A stretch of DNA of 64,000 nucleotides. Source: Sorghum bicolor. Taxonomy: Eukaryota; Streptophyta; Magnoliopsida; Poales; Poaceae. The notes below the pieces were generated by a model. The model saw only the letters and a program-made list of their open reading frames with translations, was not told the DNA's origin and did no database searches. The stretch spans positions 39,432,751 through 39,496,750 of the forward strand of contig NC_012878.2 of assembly GCF_000003195.3 (NCBI RefSeq), read 5' to 3'. Below, in pieces: positions 10,968 through 22,277 of the stretch (within the stretch, counting starts at the first letter, position 1; each line of letters opens with the position of its first letter). The translations under genes were made by a program, and so were the position numbers.

Positions 10968-12736
10968 TAAAAACCTTCATCAGAACCGACTGCTTGGATC
11001 GGTGGAATTTCATAATCGGCAACATTGAGAAAATCTTTTTCCCAGGATTCTCCTGAAATACACCTAGTTCTTTCATAGGTGTCTGCCTCTGCCGATGCAA
11101 TAACATAAGAAGAATCCCCCGGGACAATTTCAATCTTGTCACCTACCCACGGAACCAAGCATTGGTGCATTGTAGATGGGATGCAACAATTGGCATGAAT
11201 CCAATCTATTCCCAACAGTAAGTTATAAGCACCCTTTCCACTGATCACGAAGAAGGTCGTCGGCAAGATTTTGCTGCCGATGGTCAACTCAACGCATATT
11301 GCCCCCTTAACTGGAGACACGTTCTCTTCAAAATCTTTGAGCAGCATATCGGTCTTGGTCAAATCCTCATCTCCTTTCCCAAGCTTCCGATACACTGCGT
11401 ATGGTATGATGTTGATAGCAGCTCCACCATCAATTAGAATCTTGGTCATTGGCTGACCATCAACCCTTCCTTTGACAAACAGAGCCTTAAGATGCTGCCT
11501 TTCATCATCGGTAGGCTTTTCAAAGATAGCCGTCATTGGATCCAGAGCCAGCTGAGCTATCTGGTCGGAAAACTCCAACTCATCATCACTGGATGGCGCA
11601 AGGAATTCCATCGGCAACATAAATACCATATTGACTCCTGCCGATGGCCCTTTCCCCTTAGGATCTGATTGCTGATCCCCAGATTGACCAGAGTTCTCGC
11701 CCTTGCTTAACTCCTCTCGCCTCTCGCACTGCAGTCTTCTCTTCTGTGTCCTGGTTAACCCCTCTAGACTCCATGGAGGTAGTTGTTGCTGCCTCACCGA
11801 TGGGCGACGACTCTCCCTTGACTCCATCCGATAAGTATTGGCGTCTCTGCAGAAAATGAACTCATCGGGAACCCGCGCATTAGCCATCTCTTCAAGCTCT
11901 TCCTGGTTCCTGGGAAAATATTGAACACGATCGCCAAGCCTGTCGTGCATACTGAGCCTGCCCCCCAGTCGATCATGAACGGACGCTCTTCCCCTAATCG
12001 GCCCATTAAATCGTCGATCATCATCATGATAGCGCCGATCGGATCTGTCATACCGATCATAACCGTTGCACTCAGGACAATCTCTGACCGTAGGAAGCTT
12101 GATATTCTCCTCCCAGCAATGGATGAAGAACGGGCAATTCCTGTGATCCCTATGCCGATTCCACTCCTGTCGGCGTCTTTCTTCTTCCCGACGATAGTCC
12201 TCTTGCTGGCGCCGATACCGATCCTCACGTTGCTGCCAAGTCTCCCGCAGCCTTCTGTGAGCTATCACAATACCAGATCGGGGAGGACTTCCTGAATTAG
12301 CCCCTTCCTGGATCAAGCCTTTTCCCTTGGCATCGGCAGTAGTGATTTGATGCTGAGGATCCACCGATGCACTCCTTTCAGCTGCTTCCGATGTTAAGAC
12401 CTTGGCCTTTCCCTTAGCATCCAGCATGTTTGTTGGGAAAGAGTGTTGATCAATCTTCATCGGCTTCTGAGTTTTGGAGCTGTCAAATTTGATCCTTCCA
12501 GATTCTATAGCCGATTGCAGTTGCTGTCTAAAAACCTTACACTCATTAGTGTCGTGAGAAGTTGCATTGTGCCACTTACAATATTTCATTCTTTTCAATT
12601 CCTCGGCCGACGGGATCACATGATTGGATGACAATTTGATTTGACCCTCTTGAATTAAAAAGTCAAATATCCTATCAGCCTTAGTGATGTCAAACGCGAA
12701 CTTCTCTGGCTCTTTATGTCCAAAAGGACAAGACAC
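10967..12736 (-). CDS. Tat1 gag C-terminal part and aspartic protease
   Basis: This is an open stretch of 589 codons, the longest intact frame in Tat1. It starts in gag (SCPFGHKEPEKF), passes a histidine/cysteine cluster CKWHNATSHDTNEC that may be a degenerate zinc knuckle, then a long charged, arginine-rich linker, and reaches an aspartic protease with active-site block KILIDGGAAINIIP and flap-side block YNLLLGIDWIHANC. The linker may bind RNA. The protease would cut the polyprotein. It ends at a TAA that overlaps the ATG of the RT frame by one base. The N-terminal gag is in another frame because of decay near 12740. Confidence 0.8.
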   Translation of the reverse strand: MSCPFGHKEPEKFAFDITKADRIFDFLIQEGQIKLSSNHVIPSAEELKRMKYCKWHNATSHDTNECKVFRQQLQSAIESGRIKFDSSKTQKPMKIDQHSFPTNMLDAKGKAKVLTSEAAERSASVDPQHQITTADAKGKGLIQEGANSGSPPRSGIVIAHRRLRETWQQREDRYRRQQEDYRREEERRRQEWNRHRDHRNCPFFIHCWEENIKLPTVRDCPECNGYDRYDRSDRRYHDDDRRFNGPIRGRASVHDRLGGRLSMHDRLGDRVQYFPRNQEELEEMANARVPDEFIFCRDANTYRMESRESRRPSVRQQQLPPWSLEGLTRTQKRRLQCERREELSKGENSGQSGDQQSDPKGKGPSAGVNMVFMLPMEFLAPSSDDELEFSDQIAQLALDPMTAIFEKPTDDERQHLKALFVKGRVDGQPMTKILIDGGAAINIIPYAVYRKLGKGDEDLTKTDMLLKDFEENVSPVKGAICVELTIGSKILPTTFFVISGKGAYNLLLGIDWIHANCCIPSTMHQCLVPWVGDKIEIVPGDSSYVIASAEADTYERTRCISGESWEKDFLNVADYEIPPIQAVGSDEGF

Positions 12737-14607
12737 GGCTTTTTATTTTTTACCCATTCTGCCAAGCCGATGACTGGTTGTTCATCAGAGTCTGAGCTTG
12801 TTGCTTCATCAACAAACGACACCTTTCTATTCCATGCTCTCTTGGGCTCAAAAGGCTTGATATCTTGATCAGAAATTCTCTGCACCAAATGACTTAAGCT
12901 TTCGAACTCCTGAGATGCATACTTGTCCCTGATGTGTGGCAACAAACCCTGGAAAGCTAAATCGGCTAGCTACCGATCATCCAGAACTAGACTATAGCAT
13001 TTGTTCTTAACTTCCTGTATCCTCTGCACAAAACTTTCAACGGATTCATCATTGCGTTGCTTCAGTTTGACCAAATCGGTGATCTTCTTCTCATGAACTC
13101 CAGAAAAGAAGTACTTGTGGAATTGTTTCTCTAGATCGGCCCAAGTAATCACTGAGTTGGGAGGTAATGATATGAACCAGGTGAAAGCCGATCCAGATAA
13201 TGATGATGAGAACAAGCGAACCCTTAACTCGTCCCTGTTAGCAGCTTCTCCACACTGGATGATGAACCTGTTGACGTGCTCCATGGTTGACGTGTCATCC
13301 TGCCCAGAAAACTTAGTGAAATCCGGTACCTTGTACCGATTTGGAAGTGGGATCAAATCATATGCGGGAGGATATGGTGTCCGATAAGAGTAAGTGTTGA
13401 CCTTGGGTTTTATCCCAAATTGGTCTCTCATTACTTCGGCAATCTTATCGGGCCAATGAGGCGGTTGCGGATCCGGCACCTGCTGGTAAGCTTCCACGTG
13501 TCTGTGCGGCGCATGATCTGCATGGAACATTGGGTTAATCATTTGGCTACCCACCTGCTGACCACCAAACTGCTGTGCGCCGATCTGCTGTCCGCCGATT
13601 TGCTGCCCAAGATTCATTGGCTGGTTGGGTAGTCCCTGATTATGGAACCCAGGGTAGATCTGGCCTTGCTAGAACCCTGTAGCCTGATGATTCTATTGGG
13701 GCGTTTGCGGAAAGACTTGCTGCCCAAGCCATCCACTATTAGCATTCATCGGCATAGGTCCTGCCGATGACTGGTAATTGGGCATCATCATTGAATTGAC
13801 ATACTCTGGCTGAGTCATAAACCTCTGTTGCATCAGCATTGAGTCTGCCGATGCGTTAGGCATCTGGAACATCGGAGCTTGAGAATTCCCAGTGTAAGGT
13901 CTTGCAGTAGTAGTTGTAGTATACTGGGGACTCTGATTCATTGGCATACTTGGGGGTGCCGATGCCATAGGAGCCTTGCCTCTCACATCAGTCGTCTGGG
14001 ATGTACCAGGTGTCGTCAATGTCAACTCTGGAGGCATACCATAACCCCACCAGTTAGGAGGAGGGACTGATCCCGACATTGCCGATGCCAAAAGATCTAT
14101 AACAAGCTTAATCTACCCGTTCGAATTTGATGGATTGGTTGTCATCGGCGTAGATTGTGCATTAGTGACTCCTAACGTGCTTGGAGGAATAGGAATTTCC
14201 ATGCCCGCAGCGGCTGTAGCAGCCGATGGAGCTGTGACCACCGGTGATCCTAGCTGATGATGAGAAGGGCCCACATAATTTGGTGGCAACTGTCCTTCCT
14301 TGAAAGTTCTAGCCACGGCATTGAAAACCGTATTGGACAGCACACCAGCTTGGTTGATCAAGGCACGGTTGATAGCACTATCGACCATGTCTTCGAGTTT
14401 ACTAGGATTGGCTTCAAAAGTAACCTGCCAAGGCATCGACAGTGCTTCCTTCTGGATCACCTCGCCAATCCTGTTTACGCTGAAGGCCTTGAGACATTGC
14501 TGCTTATAATCCTCCATAGCCTTCGCGATAGCTTGCTTCTACTCATCTTTGAGGTTATCTCCCGTCACGGGGATGACGTTCTCCAAGTCGAACTTAGTAT
14601 TCAACAT
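12737..14607 (-). pseudogene. Tat1 gag N-terminal and central parts
   Basis: Gag probably starts at the ATG at 14607-14605, about 48 bp past the LTR, matching the Tat2 ATG at 33535. Visible parts are a helical N-terminus (INRALINQAGVLSNTVF), a methionine/proline/glutamine-rich middle with QQIGAQQFGGQQVG repeats, and the retrotransposon gag core with SAFTWFISLPPNSVITW and LEKQFHKYFF. The frame is broken near 14540, 14115, 13690, 13675 and 12967 and by a shift near 12740. Most stops are TAG where Tat2 reads CAG or CAA. It would form the virus-like particle. Confidence 0.75.
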
Positions 14608-14629
14608 GTTGATCCTGATCTTGAATCAA

Positions 14630-14654
14630 GTCCCACTGGGCGTGCCAAAAGATG
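14630..14654 (-). other. Tat1 primer binding site region
   Basis: Immediately inside the 5' LTR the - strand reads catcttttggcacgcccag followed by tgggac. Tat2 has nearly the same sequence after its LTR (33487 onward). Its position and its likeness to the tggcgccca-type sites of related grass elements suggest the tRNA primer site. I did not identify the tRNA. Confidence 0.55.
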
Positions 14655-15372
14655 TGTTGATGCAAAAGCTGATCTGCAAACACAAAGGGCTAATACCCGA
14701 TTTAAACGTTAAGGCATGCCAGCCAATTTGACCTTATTATCGGCAAAGGTGATAACTCGAATACTTTGGTCCCGACAACAGCGATGCGCCTGGATGCCAC
14801 GGCCAAAAGGTATTCACATGGAACTTGAGTATACGCCGAGCTTAAGTCGACGAACTCCTAAGAACTCGTAATAAAAAGGAAAATATGACGAAGTCGTCGA
14901 AAAAGTAGATGCTGGAATATGAGTAAAAACGTGTGTTTGATTGATTGATAGATGTCTCGATTACAAGGCCCTAGGGTCTACATTTATACCCTGCTCAAAA
15001 GAGCTACAACCAGACACGACTAGAACTCGAATTCCAAATTAAACAGAATCCGTATACAAAATGGTTTAAATAACTAAGGAAAAACATAAATCTATCTCCC
15101 CGTGACAGCCTGGGATGCCACCATGCACCAATCGGCAATCTCCGAGTCTTTCCCCCGCGTCATCGGCAGATTCTTCACCGCAATCACCGGCAGAGGTTAA
15201 TGCTGGCCATTGGCACAGACACATTACCATCCATGAACTTAGCTACATCCAGTCGTCTCCTCATCGGCAACCATCTTCATCGGCAACTCTCCTGCAGACC
15301 AGCTACCTTTGCCCTGTCCTGCCGATCTATACTCTACCAATCCTGGACACGTGCCCAAAAACGGTGTCAACA
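14655..15372 (-). repeat. Tat1 5' LTR, 718 bp
   Basis: It starts tgttgacaccg at 15372 and ends gcatcaaca at 14655, with TG...CA ends. It matches the Tat2 LTR at 32760-33486 in order and content (shared cggattctgtttaatttgg and atctatcaatcaatcaaac stretches). The candidate promoter is the gcagggtataaat run near 15000-14980. Six ATCGGC/GCCGAT hexamers are present. Confidence 0.85.
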
Positions 15373-16060
15373 CCTTCCCAAAGTAGCCTCTTCTTCAGTA
15401 ATACCGATTTCACTAAACTTTGCACAACCTGACAACCCGAGTCCTCGCATCCTTTCCTGCTGTTTTTCAAAAATTCTTACCGAGTACTCTTCGTATGTGA
15501 GATCCTCTTTAATAGTCAATTCCTTTAACGATATCTGCCCTTCTCGCACACACAAGCATTTCTCAAGTTGTGACACCTAGAAAACATCATGCACTCATTC
15601 TAAACTTTCAGTCATCTCCAATTGGTAATACCTCTTCACCCTGTCTTTCTAACACCTTGAAAGGCCCGATACGCCTTGGTGCTAACATTCCCTTCATATT
15701 AAACCTTCTCACACCTCTCATAGGCATGACATTTCCAAATACATATAATCTCCCACTTCAAAACTAATTCTCTTCTCATGTGTCAGGATAACTCTCCTAA
15801 CGAGACTGTGCCATCCCTAGGTTATCTTTGATCACTCTCACTTGTTATTCTGCATCACTTAGAACATCTAGCCCAACCACTTGTGTTCTCCCGTTTGATT
15901 CCAAAATAACGGGGTTCTACTTTTCGTCCCTACAAAGAATTCAAAAGGCACCCTCTGAAGGCTTTTCTAATAACTATTGCTCTGGGAAAACTTCGCATAC
16001 AGTAAACTCTTTGTACTATACTTCAATACACAAGCTCACGACATATCTTCTAAGTAATCT
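15373..16060 (-). pseudogene. Tekay A integrase C-terminus and chromodomain, truncated by Tat1
   Basis: The - strand encodes a decayed version of the Tekay B sequence at 30125-30830, including EDLTYEEYSVRIFE and the chromodomain core TEEEATLGR. The chromodomain is cut at 15373 by the Tat1 insertion. Chromodomains of such elements bind modified histone tails and steer integration. Many stops upstream make it non-coding. Confidence 0.65.
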
Positions 16061-17369
16061 TTGCAGTTCCTGTGGTTCCCAAGTGAGTATAGTAGAGCTC
16101 ATTTGACAGTACTAATGACATCACTTCAGTTCAACACTCAACTCCTCAAACTTTAGTGTTATTTGAACTCCTCTAGCACACTCTTTATGCTTGGAGCATT
16201 CGCAAAGGCTTTTTCTCCTTCAAGTGATAGCGTTTTTCCTAGTCATAACTCTTGATTCACTCAAATCCATCGACAATGTGACCAGCTCAAATCCAACTTC
16301 CTAAACATGCCCTTTAGATTCTTACGTTCTATGCAGATATCACTCCTACATCCAATAAGATAGTATCTCCATGATCCACTATGGATACCTCCACAACTTG
16401 TGTCAGGTGGTCCAACTTACTTAGTTGACTCATGCACAAGCCATCACTTTTCCTGTGTAGAGCACATCTAAGGTCTTGATGGGATAGAACTCTATTTGTC
16501 ATTCTTTATAACACCTTGAGTGAACCACTGATAGAATCTTATCATTCCAAGTCAATCTCTTAGTCACTCTTATGTCAAGATCACATTGGCCCCAACAAAC
16601 CTAGGATAGCCTCTTGACATATCTATAAAACTCTAAGTCTCATTCACTTTCCTTTGGTGGTTTCCAACTGTTGCATCTTTAACTTTCTTAAGTCCATCAT
16701 TAAAGATGACATCTCCTAGATGAGAACTTCCATCAACTAGAACATACTGGTCATGCTCTCTTTAGCAATGAAGTCTTTTGAGTCTCCGTAGAATCAATAG
16801 TAGATGTAGCATATCCACTTCCTAAGTTGTCAAGTGACCAATTTCACTAACTTGAGCTAGGATGGATGATTATAATCATGGGATATCTCCAGAGTCAACT
16901 TCTCACTTCATGGTAAATTGAAAGGGCATTAACCTACAATATCAAGGTACTACACCCCTTAAGATGAGATAGGTCGGGGAACAGTATGGACTAGCTCTCA
17001 TATTCCGTTTAGATGCTACAGATCATATAGTCTTTTAAATTCATTGTACCAAGTCTCATGATCTAGAGTTGGTTTCGTCACCGAGTTCCAACTATTGGTA
17101 CCTCTATCATAGTTGAAGTGCTTCGCTCTCACATCCCATGTATAACTTTGTAGCCTTTGGTGTCACCTGATTCTCATAAGCACCACTTCCAAGCTATGAG
17201 TACCAGCAATGACCCATATCTCGATCCATATTAGCACACTTTATTGGAACAATTTCTTGTATCAAAAACCAAATTTACCAAACACTTGAGGTCCTTATCG
17301 ATGATCCAACATTAACCAATACTTCTCCTTGTAACTCCTTTGATAAGACTACCCCCCTTAGAAAAGGTA
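16061..17369. other. Degenerate internal debris of Tekay A, no gene
   Basis: Both strands are full of stops and I recognise no domain. It lies between integrase remnants on the left and LTR-like sequence on the right, so it is probably old retroelement sequence. Confidence 0.4.
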
Positions 17370-18290
17370 AACTAGGGGCTTAAATGGGTAGTTTAGTCCA
17401 TATTTCAAGTGAGTTTCTTATCATCAAATCTTCTAATACTGAAGAGAAACTCATGTGCGCCGATATGTACAAGAAATCTGAAATTTCTCACGACATGAAA
17501 ACACTAGCACCGTAAAATAGACATAACTCCTTTTTTGTTAATCCAGTAGAGTCATAAATTACACCGTTAGAAACCATATCAAATTCCCTTCAACTTTCAT
17601 ATCGAAGGCTTAGTTTCTGTCTTTAAACATAGATAAAACAGCTAAAAATGATTGCCATCCCGACAATGTCTCAGCATCGATGCAGCAACTTGCAGAAGTC
17701 ATATCTCGAGCTACTTAGATCATATAGGGACGAGTCTTACATGGTTGAGAAGCTTATGAAGTCCTCCACAACTTCTGTATATCACACTTTTCCAGATTCT
17801 GATGTTAAGTTGGCTGAAAAATAGGAACTAACTAGAACTGTCCAGATTTTGACACTGCGCAGCAACATCAACTTATGGATGTCATAACTCCAGTCCTATT
17901 AATCCGATAGAGTTAAAGTTTGCATCGCTGGAAAGCGTATCAAATTATCTACAACTTTATTATAGAACATTTTTCCAAATTCTATACTTACATTTGTCCA
18001 GAACTGTAGGCAACCGAAACTGGTCCAGATTCCTGACAGCTCAACTGTGCCATCTTGTGATTTTTGTAATTCCCAAACCACAACAGCTACGAGGGTGATT
18101 CTTGTGGTCAGAGAAGGATATTGAAGTCTACTTTCACATCAGAATTTTCACATGATTTTATGGTCCTCCCAGAATAGATATTTAAACTAAAAAAGATAAG
18201 TTGCTCCCAAAAGACAGGATAGAGAAACAAGAGAAACTAAAACCCAACTATTTATTCAATTAATCCTTATACCTTAGGCCTATAAACTAA
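17370..18290 (-). repeat. Diverged LTR fragment related to the solo LTR at 38387-41210
   Basis: Several phrases occur in the same order as in 39590-40640: short blocks on cataactcc, ggaaagc, tgtccagatt, agatattgaagtct and the caattaatcc end. The match is diverged and its ends are not clear. It sits inside the Tekay A internal region, so it is either a nested LTR piece or a rearranged LTR. Confidence 0.45.
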
Positions 18291-18563
18291 ATGAAATTAT
18301 GGAGAAACCCACAAGATCATTGCACTCATTACAAAAATCCAACTCAAACATAAGCACTAAGACAAACCAACCAAACATTAAAGGTTCACAAAGCACACAT
18401 ATTTAGCTAAACTCAACTTTTGCTACTAACGTTTATTACAAAGGGGGCCTTCCTACTTCTTAAAAACGGTGTAACTACAGCGGCATCTAGGGTAGCATCT
18501 CTTGCGTGGAGTTAATTGAGGTATGTCCTCCACCTCATTGATCTTAGGTAATCCACCACGACT

Positions 18564-19145
18564 TCACCACTCATCAATCTCTTCAAGGGCTTCCTCATAG
18601 TGTTTCCTTACTTCTGCCAATTTCAGTTGACTATCTTCCAAATTTTGATGCATGACTTGGATAGTCAATGCCATCTCCTTTAGTTGTTCATTCTGCTCCA
18701 TATAGGGGTTAGCCATCACACATTGGAAAGTGCCTAGTGGACGACGAGGAAGATACTTTTGTTGGCCATTCTTCCTCTCTTCGTAGTGCTTTCCATGATA
18801 TGCCAGAAGAGCTTGATGGGTAGCATCAGATATGCTAGCATGCTTACTGAAGCGATCAGCAAGAGATGAGTGAATGGATTCCAACACGTGTGAACTAGTA
18901 AACTCATTCCACCTTGTGATGTGTGCTTCTGTGGTCCAGTGGCTCTCATACTTAGGGTGAGTCCACTTAGTGCATTTATATTCCACCTTGGCTTCCTGTT
19001 TAGGATAGTGGTCTTGTAGTATATGCAAAAGCCAAGGGTGAAAGAAATCTTCGCCACTAAAGGATGCGGTAAAGTACTCCTTCCGCCAACAAGTATGTCT
19101 TGATGGGACAAGGCGAGCTTCTTCATACTCGTTCTGTTAAGCCAT
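18564..19145 (-). pseudogene. Unknown small protein encoded next to the Tekay A primer site
   Basis: A frame of about 193 codons opens with an ATG at 19145-19143, has one early stop (TAA at codon 3), then runs open to 18564. Visible features are a basic aromatic front half (WRKEYF, GEDFFHPWLLHILQDH) and a C-terminal stretch rich in E, Q and L (QNLEDSQLKLAEVRKHYEE), which looks like a coiled coil. No CCHC knuckle or gag core is visible. It occupies the place of gag, about 240 bp after the primer site, so the element may be a non-autonomous relative. Its function is not known to me. Confidence 0.5.
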
Positions 19146-19388
19146 AGGTACCCTGAGTCAAGCATGGTCTTCCAGAGTTGCTGCGAGCAATCTTTTCGTT
19201 ACGAACCATCTATGGAATTAGACCAAGAGTAAGTTAGAATGGAAGCAATAATTTTATAATAGAATTAGATGGTAGAAGCAAAAGAATTTTAGCAAATATC
19301 AAGGGTGAGATAGTAAGCATGAATGTAGTGAAGCAAAGATGACTAAAATGACCATTACTACCTAGGCTTGCGTCCTACAGTCAGCATT

Positions 19389-19400
19389 GCTCTGATACCA
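19389..19400 (-). other. Tekay A primer binding site (tRNA-iMet type)
   Basis: The - strand reads tggtatcagagc three bases after the end of the LTR at 19404. This is the standard initiator-methionine tRNA primer site of many plant LTR retrotransposons, and it fixes the 5' LTR and the - strand orientation. Confidence 0.85.
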
Positions 19401-19403
19401 CTT

Positions 19404-22277
19404 TGTAGCACCCAGTTTTAAGACAAAACCAGATACACACCATATGTGAGCCCAGGAAGTCAAATCTCACATATAGCCACAAATAGGGGTAATATCAATA
19501 GACAATGCTTAATATATAACAACCTTAATATAAAGGATATAACCTTGGATAGCAAACAGCGGAAATGCATTCCGTTCTTCAGGAGAAAGCTCTAAATCCA
19601 TAGGGACAACTGACTGGTTGTGCACAAGCCTAAACTCTTCTCCAAACAAGCAATCTGATACCATCCAGGATTTTTATCCAAATAAAATGTAAAGACAAGC
19701 GTAAGTACATCTCGTACTCAACAAGAATAACATAGGGTTCATGAGGCTCAAAGGCTAGACACTTGGTTTAACTGCATGTAGCTTTTAGTTGTCACAATTT
19801 TAGCATATGAGTAGCATCAAGTTGTCAAGTCCCAAAGTAAACTCATGATCAAGTAAAGTAAATAAAGAATAGCATAAACAACATATGAACAATAATAACA
19901 TCAGTGATTTTCCATTAGTGATCATTTATTTTGTGTTGGTCCAAGGCCGCTCGTGACCGTGAGCACGGCTAATATATCAGTTTTACACTCTGCAGAGGTT
20001 GTACACTTTCACTGTGAGTCGTGATTTACCCTTTTGCCCGAGGTGATGAGTCTCTAAACCCCCTTCCTATGGAGGGCGGCAGGGTTCACTATGAAGCCTT
20101 TCAAAGGTTCGTCTAACAAGTTAGGGCCGCTTGGTTTCATTAGTCAGTCCATGTGATTCTACCAAGCAGGGAATCCACGGTCTGCTATCCCCCATTTGCA
20201 CCACACGGGTATCCTCTAACAAGCTAGAAAAGGTCCACATACTAAGCTAAAGATAGAGCCATGTAGCCCTCACAGTTGTACTGTATGTCCCGGATGATCA
20301 TATACAGATAAGTCGTTATGGAGAGAAACTAGAGCACCATAAGATAGATCAATGCTCTAGCCCCCTTTACCAAAGTTGCTAAAAAAGTCCTCTTTTAATG
20401 TTTATTGCATATTCTATTAATCAAATTACAAGATCATGGTTTAGTAGAGCACTAGCATAAGCTACCCAATGCAAAACCATAGGTGACAAGGTATAAGATC
20501 AATACTAGGAAATCCTTAACAAGGAGACACATGAAATATGAATTGTGTTATTAAAGTTATTAGGAAAACAAGGATGATCCCATGCTATACTTGCCTTGAA
20601 ACTTAGATCCTTCTTTTAGTTCCAAAACTTCTACTATCAGCTTCTTGATCACCACGTAAAGCTCACCGTCTATACTCAGTCACCACATCAACAACAATCA
20701 TCTAGAGGCAATCATACAAAGCAAACAAATCTATAATTAGAACAGCACACCAACAGTAGAAACTAAAGATGAAAAATTTATAAAATGAATCTATGTTGCA
20801 CTATGATCACATAGACATAAAGATCACGAAAATCGGAGCTATAACGAAGAAGATATGAATTTTCTAAGATTTTCTTTAGAAAAGTAATTAATTAAATAGG
20901 GTCATAAAATTAAAAAGTTTCAAATAGGTAAAACATTGAGACTAACATGTAGATCTCGTGATTATAAATCTAACGCAATTTGAATGGGTCACATCGAAGT
21001 TAAAATGAATATTTTATGACCAAAACAAAATGAGTGGCAATTTTGTAAATGAAGAAAACGTATTTTGAAGCAAACCGTCGGGAATTACGTTTTCAAAGCT
21101 AGAAAGCGTAATAAGTGAAAGCGCTTTGGACCGTGGGTTATGTCTTTAAAAACATTGAGGTTTTTTCGCAAAAGACGCGGCCGAAGGGGTATCCTTCATC
21201 TGGGCCGTTGGATCGCGCTTGGACGGTCACGATTAGATCGGGGTGGGGAAGAGAGAGCTGGCCGGCCAGAATTGGGGCCAAACCCGACGGCGCCATGGCC
21301 AGTTTTCGTCAATCCGTTGGTTTAGAGCACAATTCAAGGAATCGAAGGCACAGGGAGATAGAGTAGCTTACTGCGACCTCACCTAGGGCAAAACCGATGT
21401 CGGGGAGAGACTGGGCGCGCTCGCACGGAGGATGGCGGATGATCGAGCTCTGCAAAGTTCCGCAAGGTCAAGCAAAGCATAGAAAGCACGAAAAAGAGAA
21501 AGAAAAGGCTCGGTGACTTCGCAAAGATGACGAGAAGCTCGGCAAGGAACTCACGGGGGCGGAGATGCGATGGAACGGGACTTCAACCTCAGCGGCAATC
21601 TCGTTCTTTTTGGCGGCGGCTGCAGCTCGGCTAGGGCTCGGGTATGTGCCAAAATTGGGGTTGGGGAGTTCGGCGAGGCCGTGGCTTCTATTTAAGAGGG
21701 CCCACGACTTGCGGGGCAAGCCAACACGGGGAACACGCGCGACCGGTGCTCGATTAAGGGTAGAGTCCAGCTTGGACACGAGGTGGAAGAAGGTCCTGAC
21801 AGGTGGACCCCACCTGTCTGTGACTCAAGGGCGTGGGACCCGCTCGTCATTGGAAGAAGAGAGGGAAGGGGTGCTGGCGCGGGCGTGAGAGCTAGCTGGG
21901 CCACGGCCTACTGCGCGCACTATGCCGGGAACAAGAAGGGAGCAGGCCAAGGGAAAAAGAATGGGGAAGGGAAGGATCTAGGCCTTCGTACCGATTTCCA
22001 GGGAGAGGGAGGAAGAGAAAATAAATACCTTTCCAATTTTATTTTCAAATCTTTGCTTAACTAGATTTCAAGAGAATTTGAAAACCTCTTGAAATTCAAA
22101 AACAACCACTCAGAAAAAATAAAATGCAGCAGCATGGTTGCTCAACATGTTGCTAAAGCTTGGGTTAAATTTTAATTTGATGACAAATATTATTTCCCTA
22201 TATTTCATGGGCATAAAAATACACAATTAAATCAAATTTCTCCTATTTTGAAAACTTGCAAATTTTAGGATATTACA
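19404..22277 (-). repeat. Tekay A 5' LTR, 2,874 bp
   Basis: On the - strand it begins tgtaatatcctaaaatttgc and ends gggtgctaca, followed by the primer site. The first part parallels the LTR at 62519 (shared cccatgaaatatagg, acatgttag and gaaactttttaatt phrases). A TATA-like cttaaatag lies at 21698-21688 on the - strand, in the same place as tttaaatag in the 62519 LTR. The GC-rich block 21200-22000 is leader/U3 sequence, not coding. Confidence 0.8.

Larger units (their letters stand above)
3599..15372 (-). mobile_element. Tat1: Ty3/gypsy Tat-type LTR retrotransposon with antisense PMD gene
   Basis: Reading the - strand, the order is 5' LTR (15372-14655), primer site, gag, protease, RT, RNase H, a second RNase H, integrase, then an oppositely oriented PMD gene, a purine tract and the start of the 3' LTR. 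Two RNase H segments and a YIDD reverse transcriptase place it in the Tat group. The 3' LTR is broken after 60 bp by the LTR at 1-3598. Several in-frame stops and frameshifts mean it cannot make a full polyprotein. It interrupts the Tekay A chromodomain at 15372/15373; the candidate target duplication (ccttc) cannot be checked because the other end is off window. Confidence 0.85.

Noticed and set aside
8667..12631. + strand frames within Tat1 gag-pol (for example 9885-10181, 11921-12295)
   Set aside because: Shadows of the - strand pol genes; they have no motifs and mirror its codon pattern.
20890..22070. Open frames around 21115-22064 on both strands
   Set aside because: This is the GC-rich leader/U3 part of the Tekay A LTR; frames overlap and lack domains.
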